From CAZOLI01 sp964580675 (GTDB lineage: Bacteria; Planctomycetota; MHYJ01; CAYXQY01), in the NCBI GenBank assembly GCA_964580675.1, contig CAZOLI010000016.1, positions 1-64,000 of the forward strand: 64,000 nt of DNA, given 5' to 3'. Positions 52,865 to 61,085 of the stretch are shown here, piece by piece (the first letter of the stretch is position 1; each line of letters opens with the position of its first letter). Made by a program: the position numbers and the translations under genes. Under the pieces are notes generated by a model, which was not told where the DNA came from, did no database searches, and saw only the letters and a program-made list of their open reading frames with translations.

Positions 52865-53707
52865 ATGACCGGGAGCCAGAGTGAACAAAAACATCCGGAA
52901 GACCAGACGACCCCGGAAACCAAATCGGAGGAGGGGAGCGATGCATCGGAAGAACAAAAATCAATCGTCTGGGGAAACAAACGGAAGCTTACCCCGAACA
53001 AGTCGATAAGGTATCGGTTCGGGGAAGACCGGCTCACCATTAAAAAGGTTCGGGAAGGGGTCATCAGTGTAAATGAAGAGTTTAACGAGGATCCTCCGTT
53101 TCTGGCCTCGGTCGGCCCCGGCGACGGCTATCTCCGAACGGGGCATGATCGGGGCACGTATCCGGTTGTCCTCCGTTTTCCCCGTCCGGTCCATGTTCAT
53201 CCGGGGCAAACGTTCGCCTGTTACTCCACGTATCCAACCACCCCCGCAATTCATTACGAAAAGGAGGACGGGACGTCTTCAAAGCTTGTTGAGGTCCCGG
53301 GGAAACCTCGAAAGAAGACGTATTACGGCACGCTTACCGAGGGAATGCTCTGTTACCTGCATTACGGGGAAATTGCGGAGGAACCTGAGGATCTCCCCGA
53401 GGATCCTCGATTTGCAGTGGTCGGCATCAAATTAAAAAACGAAAGTTCGGATCCACAGAAAGTGGGCATTGTGTTAATGAAACCCGGCAATCTTGATTTT
53501 TACGTTCGGGACGAGCGCCTCTGTCTCTGCCGTCTGAAACTTTCCATATTTTCGGAAAACCACGCGGATGTGGAATACAGGGAAAACGCGCCGTCTCTTG
53601 AGAACGCGGAACTGGTGGAGCCTCGATCGGAGCAGCAAACCCAGACGCAGGCACTGAACCTCTTCTTCTCCGTCATCGGCGACCACGAGATGAAAGCGGG
53701 GTTTTAG
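52865..53707 (+). CDS. DUF432-like protein preceding mscS
   Basis: 280 residues from ATG 52865. An acidic, disordered N-terminus of about 35 residues is followed by a beta-rich domain (RYRFGEDRLTIKKVREGVIS, then LRFPRPVHVHPGQTFACYST, GKPRKKTYYGTLTEGMLCYL and KNESSDPQKVGIVLMKPGNL). By eye this resembles DUF432, a mainly archaeal family often encoded beside MscS channels, but a profile search is needed. No signal peptide or membrane segment is seen. mscS starts 2 bp after its stop, so the products likely act together. No function is assigned. Confidence 0.5.
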   Translation: MTGSQSEQKHPEDQTTPETKSEEGSDASEEQKSIVWGNKRKLTPNKSIRYRFGEDRLTIKKVREGVISVNEEFNEDPPFLASVGPGDGYLRTGHDRGTYPVVLRFPRPVHVHPGQTFACYSTYPTTPAIHYEKEDGTSSKLVEVPGKPRKKTYYGTLTEGMLCYLHYGEIAEEPEDLPEDPRFAVVGIKLKNESSDPQKVGIVLMKPGNLDFYVRDERLCLCRLKLSIFSENHADVEYRENAPSLENAELVEPRSEQQTQTQALNLFFSVIGDHEMKAGF

Positions 53708-53709
53708 TC

Positions 53710-54597
53710 ATGGACATGATACTGCTGGCCGAAACCGAAACGGCGGCCCGGATTGTTTCGTGGACCGACTGGCTGATCGCGGGGGCCATCTTTCTTGGAG
53801 GGATCCTCCTCGCCGGCGTTCTTTCAAAAGTAACCGGATCCTTCCTGAAGCGACAGACGGGGGAACACATAGAGAACATCGTCCGGAAAGTGGTGTTCTG
53901 GTCTCTCTGTCTTATGGTTCTATTTCTGACGCTGGACAACCTCGGCATTGACATAACGGCGGTGGTTACGGCGGCGGGAATTTTCGGGATCGCCATCGGG
54001 TTTGCCGCCCAAACTTCCTTTTCCAACATGATCTCGGGCATCTTTCTCCTGTTCGAGCAGCCGTTCAAAATCGGGGATGCCATTCAGGTGGGTGAAACCA
54101 TGGGTGTGGTTCTGTCCATTGACCTGCTCTCCGTAAAACTTCGCCAGTTCGATAACCAGTTCACGCGGGTTCCCAACGAGACGTTTCTGAAGAACAACAT
54201 CACAAACCTGACCAAGTACGACATCCGGCGGTTTGACATCATTGTCGGTATTGCCTACCGGGAGGACATCGCCGAGGCAAAAGAAGTGGTGGAAGGAGTG
54301 GTGGAAGAGCATCCGGAAGTGCTCAAGAAACCCGAACCCATGGTTCTTGTGGATCAACTGGCCGACTCGTCCGTCAATCTGCGGGTTCGGGTCTGGTTCG
54401 ACCTGAAGGTATTTGTTAAGGCTCGTTCTGATTTGATCCTTCAGATGAAGAAAGCCCTTGATGAAGCCGGAATTGAGATTCCGTATCCTCACCGGATGCA
54501 TTACGCATCGGACGACCTGCTGGAAGCGTTTGGCGGTACACCGGGCGGGCCGGACGTACAGGAGGAATTATCCCCCGAAGAGGAAAAGAAGACCTGA
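53710..54597 (+). CDS. mscS: Small-conductance mechanosensitive channel (MscS family)
   Basis: 295 residues, close to E. coli MscS. Three membrane helices: residues 20-40, 55-75 and the pore helix 85-120 (TAVVTAAGIFGIAIGFAAQT, FSNMISGIFLLFEQPFKIGD). The cytoplasmic beta domain has DAIQVGETMGVVLSIDLLSV, then VPNETFLKNNITNLTKYDIR. The C-terminal domain ends with an acidic tail. It releases osmolytes on hypo-osmotic shock, fitting the salt-adapted character. Last gene of the folK-panC-DUF432-like-mscS unit; convergent with hemF. Confidence 0.95.
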   Translation: MDMILLAETETAARIVSWTDWLIAGAIFLGGILLAGVLSKVTGSFLKRQTGEHIENIVRKVVFWSLCLMVLFLTLDNLGIDITAVVTAAGIFGIAIGFAAQTSFSNMISGIFLLFEQPFKIGDAIQVGETMGVVLSIDLLSVKLRQFDNQFTRVPNETFLKNNITNLTKYDIRRFDIIVGIAYREDIAEAKEVVEGVVEEHPEVLKKPEPMVLVDQLADSSVNLRVRVWFDLKVFVKARSDLILQMKKALDEAGIEIPYPHRMHYASDDLLEAFGGTPGGPDVQEELSPEEEKKT

Positions 54598-54640
54598 CGC
54601 AGCGGCAGTTCGTAACCGTCAGAAGATCGGGGTTCATCAA

Positions 54641-55564
54641 TCATACCCAGTCTCGGGGATTCTTGAGAACCTCCAGCATTTCTTCCTCCGGAGAGTTCTC
54701 CTGGATCTGATAATTATAATCCCATCTCACCCGGGGCGGCATGCTCATTAAGATCGATTCTGTGCGTCCCCCGGTTTTGAGCCCGAAGAGTGTTCCTCGG
54801 TCGTATACGAGGTTAAATTCGACGTACCGTCCCCGACGGACCTCCTGAAAATAACGATGTGAATCGCCGTACGGTTCGTCGCGCCGTCGTTCGATTATCG
54901 GGACGTAGGTGTCGAGGAAAACGTCTCCTGCATCCGTTGTGAATGCAAACCAGTCTTCCAGGGTTCGTTCCTCATTTGCCCGGAGGTAGTCGAAGAAAAT
55001 TCCGCCGACACCACGGGCTTCGTCACGATGGTCCAGGTAAAAATACTCGTCACATGCCTCTTTGAACCGCGGATAGAGGTCTTCACCGTGCGGATCACAC
55101 GCGTTCTTCAGTACCTCGTGGAAATGTCGGACGTCCTCCTCCCAAAGGTAATACGGCGTGAGGTCAATACCACCGCCGAACCAGGCGTCTTTTCGAGGAC
55201 CTCCCACTTCGTCTTCATATAACTCAAAGTAGCGGAAGTTGGCGTGTATGGTGGGAATCATCGGACTGTAAGGATGCAGCACAAGCGAAAGACCCGCGGC
55301 GTAAAAATATTGTGCCTCCACCCCAAATTTCTTTTTTATCGGGTCGGGAAGTGTTCCGTGAACGGTAGAGATATTGACCCCTCCTTTCTCGAAGAGATCA
55401 CCGTCTTCTATGATGCGAGTGATCCCTCCGCCCCCGCCGTCCCGTTCCCATTGATCTTCCTGAAAAGATGCTTCTCTGTCGTATTCCTCAAGAGTTGAAC
55501 AAATCTTGTTCTGTAAGGATGTTATATAATCGGCAAACCGGTTTTTGATTGGGGAATCCGTCAC
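54641..55564 (-). CDS. hemF: Oxygen-dependent coproporphyrinogen III oxidase
   Basis: 307 residues, typical length. It decarboxylates coproporphyrinogen III to protoporphyrinogen IX using O2 in haem synthesis. Motifs: ERDGGGGGITRIIEDGDLFE near 40, HANFRYFELYEDE, DAWFGGGIDLTPYYLWEEDV, CDEYFYLDHRDEARGVGGIF and RYVEFNLVYDRGTLFGLKTG. Its oxygen need indicates an aerobic life. On the minus strand, 29 bp downstream of the DUF2007 gene. Confidence 0.96.
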   Translation of the reverse strand: MTDSPIKNRFADYITSLQNKICSTLEEYDREASFQEDQWERDGGGGGITRIIEDGDLFEKGGVNISTVHGTLPDPIKKKFGVEAQYFYAAGLSLVLHPYSPMIPTIHANFRYFELYEDEVGGPRKDAWFGGGIDLTPYYLWEEDVRHFHEVLKNACDPHGEDLYPRFKEACDEYFYLDHRDEARGVGGIFFDYLRANEERTLEDWFAFTTDAGDVFLDTYVPIIERRRDEPYGDSHRYFQEVRRGRYVEFNLVYDRGTLFGLKTGGRTESILMSMPPRVRWDYNYQIQENSPEEEMLEVLKNPRDWV

Positions 55565-55592
55565 GGTGAGTGTTCGTTAATTGAGGTTGTTG

Positions 55593-56042
55593 TTATTTGG
55601 TTTGTGCATCCGGACGAACATCCAGCAACAGTATGAGTATCAGGGCCAGACAAACCGGGGGAAGCAGTATCGAAAATTTCAGTGCACCCAGCAGAAGATA
55701 ACCGCAGATGAGGGGAACCACAACGGACAGGACCGTTAGCAAACCGAAAAGAACAGGGTTGACAGCCGTGTCTCCGGCCGATAGACACTCGTTTTCTGTT
55801 GCGGCCGTTTTGTGATCATGGACCGAATTCATGAGCTCCCGGTGGTCATCAATCAAATCCCGGGCTACCTGTGCCCGTTGAGGAGGAACCGCAATGGTGT
55901 ATGGAACGGCCGTGGTTGCGTGACCGGCGGCAAAAAGAGCACCACCGTGACTGAATAACCTGGTCGGAATTCCTTCTCGTTCCAGTTTCAGTCGGAGTGT
56001 CTCTGCCTCTTCCCAGCGAGTTGTGCGGTAAATTTCTTTCAT
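55593..56042 (-). CDS. DUF2007-domain protein with two membrane helices
   Basis: 149 residues. Residues 1-65 match the DUF2007 (putative signal transducing protein) pattern: IYRTTRWEEAETLRLKLERE, GIPTRLFSHGG, YTIAVPPQRAQVARDLIDDH. Two hydrophobic helices follow (FGLLTVLSVVVPLICGYLLL and LLPPVCLALILILLL). DUF2007 is thought to be a regulatory or ligand-binding domain; no function is established. It lies 29 bp upstream of hemF on the same strand, so the two form one operon. Confidence 0.7.
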   Translation of the reverse strand: MKEIYRTTRWEEAETLRLKLEREGIPTRLFSHGGALFAAGHATTAVPYTIAVPPQRAQVARDLIDDHRELMNSVHDHKTAATENECLSAGDTAVNPVLFGLLTVLSVVVPLICGYLLLGALKFSILLPPVCLALILILLLDVRPDAQTK

Positions 56043-56671
56043 TGTTCCGTGGTAACGATCATTTTGATCAGATCATTCCTTTCATTCGTCACCCGTTTAT
56101 ACAGCCGACTGGCTCAGACGGAAAACAGTCGGGTAGCTTTCGCAGGAATTCGTCGTAATATGGTGACTGTCGAACGTCCCTTGTAATCGATCTTCATGTC
56201 CATTTTCGGCCGGTTCCCTCCGGGACCCGGCGGACGTTCTTTCGGGTAGTATTCCAGAATGAATCCCTACCAGTATGGTTTTTGTTGTTTGGTCTGTTCC
56301 TCCGAATGGTTGTCCGGATAAATAATGGAACAAAGAAACGAAGACCTTCTGTGGCGGCCCAATGTGTTAATTTCATTTTTTACCACAGAATTCTCTACAT
56401 TACAGTTTTTTCCGGATTTTCGTATTTTATCGAAAACAGGGTTCATTATGAATTATTCATTCTATGAATTCGGTCGGAGTGATTTTTAACGACCGGGCGC
56501 CCTCTTTGGTTTCACATTTATGTGAGCCTTTGATATTATATTTATGAAGAAGATAATAATCAGATATTGTACTAACCCCTTGTGGGGGGATAAAAAAAAG
56601 AGATCCATACCGATTTGCCTGTATAACCTCGCCACGCATTCCTTCTCGTCTTCATTTTCCCGCAAGTGATC
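56043..56671. other. Long AT-rich intergenic region before the charged repeat protein
   Basis: 629 bp between divergent genes. It holds a good plus-strand promoter (56530-56557) and, at about 56575-56600, a hairpin CCCC-TTGT-GGGG whose right side is followed by a run of A. On the minus strand this would be T-run first, so it is not a proper terminator in either direction; on the plus strand it would lie in the leader of the charged protein gene. The left part (56043-56500) has short open frames only, none convincing. Confidence 0.5.
56530..56557 (+). promoter_or_regulatory. Promoter for the charged repeat protein
   Basis: TTGATA (56530-56535, 5 of 6) is 16 bp from GATAAT (56552-56557, 5 of 6). 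Transcription would begin near 56564, about 110 nt before the ATG; the leader includes the CCCC/GGGG hairpin. Confidence 0.5.
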
Positions 56672-57984
56672 ATGAAACGCGTTACCGCATCAGTCGCCGC
56701 CTGTCTCCTCTCGTTCTTGTTGGCCGGAGTTCTTATTGCCGGTGGAGATAACCATCGAAAAAAGGGGGATAACGATCATCAGAAAGGGGAATTACAGGAT
56801 GAGGTGGCCCGAATCCAGGACGGATATTCGGACCATTCGTCCTCGGGTTGGCAACGTGCGGTCGAGGATTTTGAATTGCGGAATGCCTTCCGAGAAACGC
56901 CGGAGAGCGGTTGGTCCGATCAGAACGTTGATGGTCAGGATCTGGGGGGAGCATTTCGTGAACAATCCGATAAGGCGTCTTCAAATGGTGATAACGACCA
57001 AAACCTCGGGGGGGGGTTTGCGGAAACTGAAGACGATGACGAATGGAAAGAGCGAATAGAAAGGATGCTTCGAAGGATTATTCGTCGATTGCGCGATGAC
57101 GATGAGGAAGAGGAGGATCGGCACCGGTGGATGAAGAAGCGAAAAAAATGGATGAAGAAAATGAAGGAGAAGTTCCGGGAGCGCATGAAGGAGAAACGGG
57201 GACACGACGAAGATGACGAAGACCGCGGACGTGGCCGCTGGATGAAGAAGATGCGGAAGAAGATGAAGAAATTCCGGCNNNNNNNNNNNNNNNNNNNNNN
57301 NNNNNNNNNNNNNNNNNNNNNNNNNNNNNNNNNNNNNNNNNNNNNNNNNNNNNNNNNNNNNNNNNNNNNNNNNNNNNNTTCCGGGAGCGCATGAAGGAGA
57401 AACGGGGACACGACGAAGATGACGAAGACCGCGAACGTGGCCGCTGGATGAAGAAGATGCGGAAGAAGATGAAGAAATTTCGCCAGAAGATGAAGGAACG
57501 TCGTGAAGACGATGAGTGGGACGAAGAGGAGGAAGACGACGGAATGGATCCTGAACACTGGCGAAAGAAAATGCAGGAGAAAATGCGTGAGAAGATGAGA
57601 AAGTGGAAGAACAAACAGGAAGGGGAACGGGACGAGGAAGAGAGCGAGGACCGCTGGACGGGAAAGAAAAAGAAGTGGATGAAGAAGATGCGGGAAAAAT
57701 ATCGACGCCGTATGAAAAAAGATCAGGAGGAAGGAACGGGTAATCGGAAGCGGTTTGAAAAAATGATAAAGCGATTTATGAAGGGGATGAAGAAGCGTCT
57801 CAATGAATCAGACGATGGTGAACTGAAAGAATGGTTGAAGGAGATGATGGAAGAACTGGGTCCGGAGAACAGCAGGATGGAACAGCGTGACGAAGGAACG
57901 AGCAATGTGCCGAAAAACAACGACCGGGCCAACGGAGAACCGAAGGCGTCTTCCGAAGAAGAATCTCGCCCACCAATCTGGTAG
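56672..57984 (+). CDS. Secreted highly charged repeat protein, interrupted by an assembly gap
   Basis: Starts at ATG 56672 with a signal peptide (VTASVAACLLSFLLAGVLIA). The mature protein begins with an Asp/Gly/Gln-rich part that has an imperfect repeat (DQNVDGQDLGGAFRE and DQNLGGGFAET). From about residue 120 it becomes a polyampholyte of Lys, Arg, Glu, Asp, Met and Trp (RWMKKMRKKMKKF), with long helix potential. A 100-N run at 57279-57378 breaks it, and the frames on the two sides differ by one base relative to the gap length, as expected if 100 is only a placeholder. The protein ends at 57984 after a more ordinary acidic tail. No known family; a surface, metal- or polyanion-binding or structural role is conceivable but unsupported. 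Confidence 0.6.
57173..57271 (+). repeat. Copy 1 of a 99-bp (33-residue) tandem repeat
   Basis: This unit encodes FRERMKEKRGHDEDDEDRGR then GRWMKKMRKKMKK. The next copy starts at 57272 (TTCCGGC) and runs directly into the N gap. Confidence 0.8.
57279..57378. other. Assembly gap of 100 N within the tandem repeat
   Basis: Exactly 100 undefined bases flanked on both sides by the same 99-bp repeat. The length is almost certainly arbitrary, so the true number of repeat units is unknown. Confidence 0.97.
57379..57477 (+). repeat. Further copy of the 99-bp repeat after the gap
   Basis: Matches copy 1 over 99 bp except for one base (Gly to Glu codon: DRGRGR versus DRERGR). The next unit (from 57478, TTTCGCC) is divergent, so the perfect array ends here. 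Confidence 0.8.
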
Positions 57985-58122
57985 CTTGACCATTGTGAAG
58001 ACCAGAGGGACGGGACACAGACGCTCGGAGGTTCGTTGAATGATGGTTTTTCGGCTTTCCGGGGTCGATAATGCCGGAGGGCTTGTGTCTGTCAAGTAAT
58101 AACCAATTCCGGAGGTGTCCTT

Positions 58123-58200
58123 ATGTATTACGTCGTCGTTACACTTCTGTTGATTGCCGCGGTCGGTTTTCTTTATTATCTTCGCACCCAGGAGGATTAG
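58123..58200 (+). CDS. 25-residue single-span membrane protein
   Basis: The frame starts with ATG 58123 and ends with TAG 58200. The product begins MYYVVVTLLLIAAVGFLYY and ends LRTQED, a single transmembrane helix with a short charged cytosolic-type end. A consensus ribosome binding site GGAGGTG lies 5 nt before the ATG, better than those of most genes here, which is the main evidence that it is real. Size and layout recall small subunits such as CydX, CcoQ or KdpF, but no partner operon is next to it. It lies between the charged protein gene and pcm, 62 bp before the latter. Confidence 0.6.
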   Translation: MYYVVVTLLLIAAVGFLYYLRTQED

Positions 58201-58262
58201 GACGTTTTCTCCCGACGGACCGATTGATCACTGGCCGGATCTCACTCCACTCAATTTCAGAC

Positions 58263-58988
58263 ATGATCGGGGACGACGACACCGGATTCCTTCATTTTTT
58301 CCCGAGGGATCGGGACAGCGAATACCGGGACCGGGAGGAACCCGATGAACACCACCTTGATTACCTTCGCCGGAAGATGGTGAAGGAGCAGATTGAGGGT
58401 CGCGGCGTTCGAGACCCGAACGTGCTTGAGGCCATGCGAACGGTTCCCCGGCACAAATTCGTGCCGGAACGTTCCCCGACCTCGGCCTACGAGGACCGTC
58501 CCCTCCCCATCGGTCAGAACCAGACCATATCCCAGCCATACATCGTGGCCTTTATGACGGAGGCACTATCGCCGAATCCGTCAAGCCGGGTTCTTGAGGT
58601 GGGCACCGGTTCCGGATACCAGACGGCCGTACTGGCGGAGGTGGCCGGGGAAGTTTACACCATTGAACGGCACGAGGAGTTGTTGGCGGAGGCAAAGGAG
58701 CGTTTGAATGATCTGGGGTGCGACAACATTCATTACAAAGTGGGGGACGGAACCCTTGGCTGGGAAGCCCAGAGTCCCTTCGACCGAATCATCGTTACGG
58801 CCGGGGCACCCGAGGTTCCGGACTCGCTTGTGGAACAGCTTGCCCCGGACGGCGGTGTGATTGTTCTTCCCGTCGGCAGCTCTCTTGGCCAGGATCTGAT
58901 CCGGATCGAATTGGAAGAGGGAGAACCGAAGCGAACGGATCTGGGTTCCTGTTCGTTTGTAAAACTGGTTGGTGAAGAAGGCTGGTAG
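58263..58988 (+). CDS. pcm: Protein-L-isoaspartate O-methyltransferase
   Basis: 241 residues from ATG 58263; the frame is open far upstream, but that part overlaps the small membrane protein gene and lacks similarity. An acidic N-terminus of about 30 residues precedes the family core: VKEQIEGRGVRDPNVLEAMR, VPRHKFVPE, PIGQNQTISQPYIVAFMTEA, and the SAM-binding VLEVGTGSGYQTAVLAEVAG. Later, FDRIIVTAGAPEVPDSLVEQ and LPVGSSLGQDLIRIE. It repairs isoaspartyl damage in proteins with S-adenosylmethionine. Confidence 0.93.
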   Translation: MIGDDDTGFLHFFPRDRDSEYRDREEPDEHHLDYLRRKMVKEQIEGRGVRDPNVLEAMRTVPRHKFVPERSPTSAYEDRPLPIGQNQTISQPYIVAFMTEALSPNPSSRVLEVGTGSGYQTAVLAEVAGEVYTIERHEELLAEAKERLNDLGCDNIHYKVGDGTLGWEAQSPFDRIIVTAGAPEVPDSLVEQLAPDGGVIVLPVGSSLGQDLIRIELEEGEPKRTDLGSCSFVKLVGEEGW

Positions 58989-59279
58989 GGAGAAACGGTT
59001 CATCGATATCGAGAAGACGTAACAGACTGGCCTCCTTCCTACAAATTAATAGGCGGTATTGGATCCTTCCGCGGTCACCGGAAGGTTACCCCACGTCGGT
59101 GTTGTCCTGTTCCGTACCCAACTTATAGCTCTGCCATCTTCAATAGAGGGTAGCGTTGGTATCAGGAAAGTTCGTAGTTTCGCACGAAGCTTCAGCGGAA
59201 GTGCGCGTTCGGTGCCGTCCGAGATGCAAAGGAAGGATATTCGTGTTGGATTTTTCTTTTCCCATCTCCCGATCATGAA

Positions 59280-59969
59280 TCACGGCGAGCTCAGGCGCCG
59301 TATCCGTTCGGCCCTGTTGGGATGTTGTTCCCGAAGGGTGTCAACGGAGCGGGTTCCGTTGACGTTAATCCCGTGCACAAGGCCTCGCTCTTCGCCGTAG
59401 ACCTTCTGGACATCATACACCACCCCGATCACGTCCACGGGTCCGGGAACCCGTTCCGAGTTCACCAGAGATTCCACCTGATCGTCGACGTTACATTTCA
59501 CGAGGTGATTAATTTTCTCCGGATCCCCGGGTTCTTCCGGAAGACGTTTCAGGTTCTCTTTCATGTTTGGAAGCAATGACTGTATACAGTGGGATATTCC
59601 CGGGGGTTCGTTCATGGGTTCCCGCGTTGCCCGGAGGGAGGCGGTAACGGCGCCGAACCCCGTGTGCCCCACCACCAGGATCGTATCGGTGCCCGTGTGT
59701 TCCACCGGATACAGCACGTCGCCGGAGACAACCGATCCCGTTTCCGTCTCCTGAAAAACGCGGTTGCCGATGTTGCTGCACGTAAAAATATCTCCGGGCT
59801 GGTCGTTGTCCCACATGTGATCCTGCAGGACCCGGGAATCCGAGCAGAAGACAGTGACGACCGTCGGTTTCTGAACGTCCTGGACACCATCAAAGGGATC
59901 GCCAAATTCACTGGTGTGGATTTGGTTCTTTTTCAGTAACTTTTGAACGTTTTTTTTATAACCAAACAT
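59280..59969 (-). CDS. Beta-carbonic anhydrase-like protein lacking one zinc cysteine
   Basis: 229 residues. The beta-class core is clear: TVFCSDSRV with Cys42, Asp44 and Arg46, DIFTCSNIGNRVF, then DTILVVGHTGFGAVTASLRA. His102 is in place, but the second zinc cysteine, three residues after the His, is Phe105 (codon TTC; a single G to T change from TGC). True beta-carbonic anhydrases bind zinc with Cys-His-Cys. Either zinc binding is altered or the protein has another role. It lies near dabA/dabB, so a link to CO2/bicarbonate handling is natural. The ATG is preceded by a weak ACAGG. Confidence 0.75.
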   Translation of the reverse strand: MFGYKKNVQKLLKKNQIHTSEFGDPFDGVQDVQKPTVVTVFCSDSRVLQDHMWDNDQPGDIFTCSNIGNRVFQETETGSVVSGDVLYPVEHTGTDTILVVGHTGFGAVTASLRATREPMNEPPGISHCIQSLLPNMKENLKRLPEEPGDPEKINHLVKCNVDDQVESLVNSERVPGPVDVIGVVYDVQKVYGEERGLVHGINVNGTRSVDTLREQHPNRAERIRRLSSP

Positions 59970-60533
59970 CCTGTAACGATCGGAATAATCGCTGGGGTTG
60001 TCGGTAGAAGATACAGGGGGGATTCCGTTGGATGAAAACGCGTCCGGTCCACACAGAAAATATGGATTTGCATTGTACGGTTTTATCTGTGGAGGTCATT
60101 AGAACCTCCGTCATCCGTTGATGGGTGACTGTGTTGGTTTTCCTATCTTCGGTGACAAAAGTTGCTCGATGGGCAACTCACACGGGTCTTCCAATCAGCC
60201 ATAAACGGACGGCGAATTTAATCGGCAGGCACGGGAAATTTTTTCTGGTTGAGTGGAAATGCCCTGCACCATTCCCTGATCCCGGCACTGATGTCCCGAA
60301 CCCGGATACCGGGATGTCACCGGAGAAATGAATATTATTACGATCTGAATGTCCGCAAATCTTTAACTATATCGGGGTTGCGGTTAAGATTGGTATGGTG
60401 CATTCACCTTAGAAAAGGGGGGAGCGCCGGTGAAATCGGTTCCGGGGGCCTCGTCCGTTGTGGGAGGGCCGGAACTTCAACGGTACCGATTAATGTTATT
60501 GTCCCTGAAACATATATAAAAAGGCAAAGAGCC
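59970..60533. other. Divergent region between the carbonic anhydrase-like and Lrp genes
   Basis: 564 bp. The right end (60500-60530) has TATATAAAA about 15 bp before the Lrp ATG, a possible -10 region with no good -35. Long open frames reach the Lrp gene from upstream but their residues do not look like protein. I see no RNA gene or repeat. Lrp-type regulators often bind in such spacers, including their own promoter. Confidence 0.45.
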
Positions 60534-61022
60534 ATGTCCGAAAAATCCATAGATGACCAGGATGAAGTTATTCTGCATTATTTGCAGCAGAATGCCCGTC
60601 ACTTTTCGTCGGCGGACATCTCCGAGAAATCGGACCTGTCGTCAAGCACGATTCGAAAACGGATTGACCGGATGGAGGAGGAGGCCGTCATCAAAGGATA
60701 CAGCGCTCAAATTGATTATCAAAGAGCCGGCTACCCGATTCGGATGATTCTGTTTGCCACCGCCCCGATTCCGGAACGGGGCGATCTCGTGGATCAGATT
60801 CTTGAGATTAATGGTGTGGTGTCGGTACAGGAATTGATTACGGGTGATGAAAATTTGCTGATCACCGTCGTAGGGGAAAAGGATCGCGACGTAACACCGG
60901 TGGCCGAGGAATTGATGGATATGGGGCTAAAAATCACCGATGAAGTACTGGTTCGGCGCCACGAGATGGCTCCGTACAGAGGGTTTCTGGAAAACAGAAC
61001 CGAGAGGTCCAGCACGTCCTGA
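60534..61022 (+). CDS. Lrp/AsnC-family transcriptional regulator
   Basis: 162 residues from ATG 60534 (an in-frame start far upstream is not supported). The N-terminal winged HTH is DEVILHYLQQNARHFSSADI, SEKSDLSSSTIRKRIDRMEE and EAVIKGYSAQIDYQRAGYP. The RAM effector-binding domain is PIRMILFATAPIPERGDLVD and VVSVQELITGDENLLITVVG. Such proteins form octamers or dimers and respond to amino acids or other small ligands. Its place between the carbonic anhydrase-like gene and dabA suggests control of inorganic carbon or linked metabolism, by position only. Confidence 0.88.
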   Translation: MSEKSIDDQDEVILHYLQQNARHFSSADISEKSDLSSSTIRKRIDRMEEEAVIKGYSAQIDYQRAGYPIRMILFATAPIPERGDLVDQILEINGVVSVQELITGDENLLITVVGEKDRDVTPVAEELMDMGLKITDEVLVRRHEMAPYRGFLENRTERSSTS

Positions 61023-61063
61023 TGGACCGGAGGTCGGGAAACAAAAGGCAATCCCGGAACCAG

Positions 61064-61085
61064 AGCCCGCAGGGGCTTTGTTATA
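61064..61085 (+). terminator. Rho-independent terminator after the Lrp gene
   Basis: AGCCC (61064-61068) and GGGCT (61073-61077) form a stem with loop GCAG, followed by TTTGTTAT. It lies in the 58-bp gap between convergent Lrp and dabA genes, and its end overlaps the dabA stop. Confidence 0.6.

Noticed and set aside
56575..56600. CCCC-TTGT-GGGG hairpin followed by A-run as a terminator
   Set aside because: The homopolymer is A on the plus strand and precedes the stem on the minus strand, so it does not fit a rho-independent terminator in either direction.
57279..57394. Frameshift or pseudogene in the charged repeat protein
   Set aside because: The change of frame coincides with a 100-N placeholder gap inside a tandem repeat, so it reflects unknown gap length and not a mutation.
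60249..60533. N-terminal extension of 95 residues on the Lrp regulator
   Set aside because: The extension has no protein-like composition and the HTH domain begins just after ATG 60534, the normal layout.
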